Part shown: positions 32,912 through 35,498 of the stretch, one piece after another
Layout of the letters: the number at the start of each line of letters is the position of its first letter
Numbering within the stretch: the stretch's first letter is position 1
Origin: a bacterium
GTDB taxonomy: Bacteria; Cyanobacteriota; Vampirovibrionia; Gastranaerophilales; JAILCC01
Direction of reading: 5' to 3'
Assembly: GCA_024680555.1 (NCBI GenBank)
Contig: JAILCC010000007.1
Span: 1-35,498 of the forward strand
Length of the DNA stretch: 35,498 bases
Made by a program: the position numbers and the translations under genes
Notes under the pieces: model-generated
Told to the model about the DNA's origin: nothing
What the model saw: only the letters and a program-made list of their open reading frames with translations
Database searches by the model: none

Positions 32912-32939
32912 ATATCGGCATGCAAGCTAAAAAACTTTA
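32912..32939 (-). promoter_or_regulatory. Sigma-28 (FliA/SigD)-type promoter of paralogue B
   Basis: Minus strand: TAAAGTTT with TAAA at 32939-32936, 16 bases, then GCCGATAT (32919-32912). The extended -35 TAAAGTTT matches the enterobacterial FliA consensus fully, and GCCGATAT matches the SigD -10. The spacer is one base longer than ideal. Expected transcript start near 32904. Confidence 0.7.
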
Positions 32940-32980
32940 GGTAATTTGATAATTATTCTTAATAAAATTTAATATATTTA

Positions 32981-33370
32981 TTATTTGCAAACTGCATCTG
33001 CAATTTTTTTAGTAATTCTCGGTTGTCCGTATTGGTCTGTTGTGTCTGTTGGAGACCACATTTTGTTAACGAACGGAACCTTATTTACGCTTACTACTTC
33101 ACCTTGCATATTATATGAGGTTGTAGAAAATAATGCTGCTTCTCTCGTGTCGCATTTTACGCCGTATTGCATGATATAGTGAGAAATTTTTTGTCCTTTT
33201 ATTGCGGGGAAATTTCCGACATTGTTTATCTGTTTAACCTCAACTTCTTTGTATTTTGAAGTATCTTTGACTGCCGTAATATAATTTGAGGCATTGAGTT
33301 TTATTGTATCAAATGCAAAAGCTGAAGTTCCTATCATAATTGCTGCTAAAGAAACTATTATTTTTTTCAT
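32981..33370 (-). CDS. Small secreted protein, possibly surface-adhesin E-like
   Basis: A 129-residue protein with signal peptide MKKIIVSLAAIMIGTSAFA. The mature part has two cysteines likely to be bridged (YGVKCDTREAALFSTTSYN and the terminal ADAVCK). The order Cys, Arg, aromatic-Tyr, GEVVS, W, then a C-terminal VC loosely recalls the surface-adhesin protein E family (PF16747), but this is only a pattern impression. The ATG at 33370 has AAAGG seven bases upstream and gives a proper signal peptide; an ATG five codons earlier lacks one. It lies upstream of paralogue B on the same strand, which has its own promoter in the gap. Confidence 0.7.
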   Translation of the reverse strand: MKKIIVSLAAIMIGTSAFAFDTIKLNASNYITAVKDTSKYKEVEVKQINNVGNFPAIKGQKISHYIMQYGVKCDTREAALFSTTSYNMQGEVVSVNKVPFVNKMWSPTDTTDQYGQPRITKKIADAVCK

Positions 33371-33402
33371 GATTAAGCCTTTCATGTTGTTTCACTACTA
33401 TA

Positions 33403-33431
33403 ACGATACAAAATTGCAAAAGGTTTGTCAA
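33403..33431 (-). promoter_or_regulatory. Sigma-70-type promoter of the small secreted protein
   Basis: Minus strand TTGACA (33431-33426), 17 bases, TATCGT (33408-33403). Consensus -35 with fair -10; leader of about 25-30 bases to ATG 33370. Confidence 0.55.
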
Positions 33432-33540
33432 AATGCAAACTTTTTATTATTTTATCTGTGTATTTTTATGCCTGTAATTAAGTATTTAACACTTGTTTTT
33501 ACTTTTGTTTGTGCGAAAATACCAGTATAAGGTGGAAATT

Positions 33541-34182
33541 ATGACAACGGCAGAAAAACAAAATCTTGTATATTTTGTAAGCGGAAAGATGTACATAAAC
33601 CTTACGAACTTATGTACCTGCAAGTGTGTATTTTGTATTCGTGACCTGAATGCAACCGTAGAAGGTGTTGATATGCATTTGGATAACCTTAAAGCTGATG
33701 CCGATGAAGTTATAAAGTATATAAATGAGTTGTCCGACAAAATCGGTTCTGAAGTTGTTTTTTGCGGTTATGGCGAACCAATGATTGAATTGGAAAGTCT
33801 TGAAAAAGTTGCAAAATATGTAAAAGAAAATTATCCGAATGTAAAAATAAGAGTTAATACCAACGGGCATGCAAATCTTATTTATAAAAGAGATGTGCTT
33901 CCCGAATTGGTTGGCTTGGTTGATACTTTTTCCGTTAGTTTGAATGCTGAAAATGCGGATTTATATAAAAAAATTACCCAATGTTGTTATGATGCAGACA
34001 TTGCATATCAAGGAATGAAAGATTTTATAAAAGAATCCGTAAAACTTGGCTTTAATACATATGCTACTGTTGTTGACGGTTTTGACGGGGCAAAAGTAGA
34101 TGTGAAAATGTGCGAAAAAATCGCCGTTGAACTCGGGGCAAATTTCAGAGTACGTGAATATTTAAATGAAGGTTACAGTTAA
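33541..34182 (+). CDS. Radical SAM protein, TatD-associated type
   Basis: A 213-residue short radical SAM protein. The cluster motif CTCKCVFC provides CxxxCxxC at Cys25, Cys29 and Cys32, within YINLTNLCTCKCVFCIRDL, close to the TatD-linked radical SAM family (TIGR04038). Later landmarks: FCGYGEPMIELE, which is the GGE-like SAM-binding strand, RVNTNGHANL, and SVSLNAENADLYKKI. The length fits that family and leaves no room for an auxiliary cluster domain. GGTGG precedes the ATG at 33541. No tatD gene is in the window. Reaction unknown. It is not the radical SAM partner expected for the Memo-AMMECR1 protein, which is a longer enzyme. Confidence 0.82.
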   Translation: MTTAEKQNLVYFVSGKMYINLTNLCTCKCVFCIRDLNATVEGVDMHLDNLKADADEVIKYINELSDKIGSEVVFCGYGEPMIELESLEKVAKYVKENYPNVKIRVNTNGHANLIYKRDVLPELVGLVDTFSVSLNAENADLYKKITQCCYDADIAYQGMKDFIKESVKLGFNTYATVVDGFDGAKVDVKMCEKIAVELGANFRVREYLNEGYS

Positions 34183-34210
34183 GCTCGAATGTATTTTCGG
34201 GCTTTCATTT
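34181..34210 (+). terminator. Hairpin after the radical SAM gene
   Basis: Nine-pair stem (one G-U pair) AAGCTCGAA (34181-34189) with TTCGGGCTT (34196-34204), then TCATTTTAT. The T-run is interrupted, so strength is uncertain. Confidence 0.6.
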
Positions 34211-34230
34211 TATAAAGAAAGAGGAAAATT

Positions 34231-35498
34231 ATGGTAAAAGAATTAGATTCCATTATGAAACCAAAATCTATCGCCGTAATTGGTGCTTCTACAAAAGAAC
34301 ACACAATCGGCTCAGACATTATGAAAAGATTGCAAGAGTACAAATTCCCGGGTAAAATTTACCCCGTAAACCCCAAAGGCGGTATAATTGAAGGCTTGCA
34401 AGCTTATACAAACGTTCTTGAAATCCCTGGAGATGTTGATTTGGCAATTATCGTAGTTAATGCAAGATTCGTTCTCGATACTATTGACCAATGTAACGAA
34501 AAAGGCATCAAAGGTCTTTGTATAATTACCGCAGGCTTTAAAGAAACAGGTGCGGAAGGTGCAGCTGCAGAAAAAGCATTGTTGGAAAAAGTAAGAGCTT
34601 ACGGTATGAGATGTGTAGGTCCTAACTGTTTAGGCGTTGTAAACACTGATCCTGCCATCAGAATGGACGGATGCTTTGCTGAAAGTCTTCCCGAAAGAGG
34701 AAATATCGGTTTTGTTTCTCAATCAGGCGCACTTGGCGGCGGTATTTTGAACATTCTTAAAGACCTTAACCTCGGTTTTGCACAATTTATTTCAATCGGT
34801 AACCAAGCTGACGTTAATGCTGAAACAGCTATCGAATATTGGGAAGATGATAAAGATGTTGAACAGATTCTTCTTTATATGGAATCAATTCAAAATCCTG
34901 CAAACTTCCGCAAATTAGCTACAAGAATTTCTAAGAAAAAACCAATTTTGGCTCTTAAGGCAGGCCGCAGTGCAGCAGGCGCATCTGCAGCATCTTCTCA
35001 CACAGGTTCTTTGGCAGGTGCTGATAAAGCGGCTAACGCACTTCTTCAACAATCAGGTGTAATTAGAGAATATTCTTTGAAGAACTTGTTCTCAACAGCA
35101 AAAGTTTTTGCTAACTGCCCGATTCCGAAGGGTGACAGAGTTGCAATCATTACTAACTCTGGCGGCCCCGGCATCATGGCTACAGATGCTGTTTGTGAAT
35201 ACGGTATGCAAATCGCTAAAATTACTGATGAAACAAAAGAAAAACTCAGAAGCTTCTTACCTTCTGCAGCATCAGTTAAAAACCCAATCGATATGATTGC
35301 TTCAGCTCCTATCGAACACTACAAACAAACTCTTGAAACAGTTATAGCTGATGAAAACGTAGATATGATTATGGTTATCTACTTACCGTTCTTAGGTTTG
35401 AAAGATATTGATGTTGCTAAAGCCGTTATGGAAATTAAAGCTCAATATCCTGAAAAACCAGTTATCGGTGTATTCATGACTAAGAGCGAATTCTTCAC
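34231..35498 (+). CDS. ADP-forming acyl/acetyl-CoA synthetase, 5' part (3' end outside window)
   Basis: The first 422 residues of an NDP-forming CoA ligase, open to the window end. The CoA-binding Rossmann domain opens with MKPKSIAVIGAST and contains YPVNPKGG. The succinyl-CoA ligase-like region has RCVGPNCLGVVN and VSQSGALGGGI. The phosphorylated histidine lies in SSHTGSLAGAD at residue 257, the same number as in the Pyrococcus alpha subunit. A second CoA-ligase-like domain follows (VAIITNSGGPGIMATDA, VKNPIDMIAS). The enzyme makes ATP from acetyl-CoA (or another acyl-CoA), ADP and phosphate, releasing the acid, which suits a fermentative lifestyle. Whether an ATP-grasp beta domain is fused downstream is not visible. 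AAGAGG precedes the ATG. Confidence 0.92.
   Translation, partial: MVKELDSIMKPKSIAVIGASTKEHTIGSDIMKRLQEYKFPGKIYPVNPKGGIIEGLQAYTNVLEIPGDVDLAIIVVNARFVLDTIDQCNEKGIKGLCIITAGFKETGAEGAAAEKALLEKVRAYGMRCVGPNCLGVVNTDPAIRMDGCFAESLPERGNIGFVSQSGALGGGILNILKDLNLGFAQFISIGNQADVNAETAIEYWEDDKDVEQILLYMESIQNPANFRKLATRISKKKPILALKAGRSAAGASAASSHTGSLAGADKAANALLQQSGVIREYSLKNLFSTAKVFANCPIPKGDRVAIITNSGGPGIMATDAVCEYGMQIAKITDETKEKLRSFLPSAASVKNPIDMIASAPIEHYKQTLETVIADENVDMIMVIYLPFLGLKDIDVAKAVMEIKAQYPEKPVIGVFMTKSEFF

Noticed and set aside
13896..34182. Radical SAM gene at 33541 as the third member of the AmmeMemoRadiSam system
   Set aside because: It is about 18 kb away, only 213 residues long and has the TatD-linked radical SAM pattern, not that of the longer AmmeMemoRadiSam enzyme.
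1..35498. CRISPR arrays, tRNA genes, insertion sequences, prophage
   Set aside because: No regularly spaced short repeats, no tRNA T-loop motifs, and no transposase, integrase or phage structural genes were seen on either strand.

Overview
This AT-rich, gene-dense window looks like chromosome from a Gram-negative-type (diderm) bacterium, most plausibly a gut or environmental relative of the non-photosynthetic Cyanobacteriota (Melainabacteria/Vampirovibrionia, e.g. Gastranaerophilales). That placement is inference. It rests on an outer membrane toolkit (autotransporter barrel, LpxA, MCE/MlaD lipid-transport protein) together with a secreted SLH-domain protein, a type IV prepilin with the FTLAE signal, and low GC. 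I see no phage, insertion sequence, CRISPR array or tRNA. Most of the window is ordinary chromosome in short operons, with many 3' ends that abut or overlap by a few bases.

Layout. 1-3.8 kb: the 3' part of a very large autotransporter adhesin with a passenger repeat of about 1.4 kb. 3.8-9.7 kb: housekeeping and envelope genes (acyl-ACP thioesterase, DUF1653, alpha/beta hydrolase, PrxQ/Bcp peroxiredoxin, Tag glycosylase, exported DUF1893 and TPR proteins, MscL, DUF378, MCE protein). 9.7-15.6 kb: small secreted protein, TPR protein, a zinc-finger protein coupled to prmC, a 611-residue EF-hand/repeat/thioredoxin-like protein, a Memo-AMMECR1 fusion, and RNase P RNA on the minus strand. 15.7-19.7 kb: M16 metallopeptidase, an apparently free-standing small RNA of about 180 nt with its own promoter and terminator, and lpxA. 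19.8-24.5 kb: a minus-strand run containing ClpX-type zinc finger, HEAT-like protein, ruvX, DUF1292, SLH protein and an interrupted prepilin. 24.6-30.6 kb: dicarboxylate symporter, orphan small proteins, apt, recO, long-chain acyl-CoA synthetase. 30.7-35.5 kb: small membrane protein, a second EF-hand/repeat/thioredoxin-like paralogue, a secreted protein, a radical SAM protein, and the start of an ADP-forming acyl-CoA synthetase.

The most interesting signal is the pair of paralogues at 11961-13796 and 31125-32876. They lie about 17 kb apart and share an unusual architecture: no classical signal peptide, a conserved N-terminal block, an EF-hand calcium loop, YNxDGSY repeats, and CxxC thioredoxin-like modules. 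Both are preceded by a near-perfect sigma-28 (FliA/SigD) promoter, TAAA-N15/16-GCCGATA(C/T), which I find in front of no other gene here. This suggests a motility-regulated, possibly non-classically exported, calcium- and redox-linked protein family. Other notable points are the in-frame TAA between a good start and the prepilin signal, the probable small RNA, the stand-alone ClpX-type zinc finger in the ruvX operon, and the exported DUF1893 protein.
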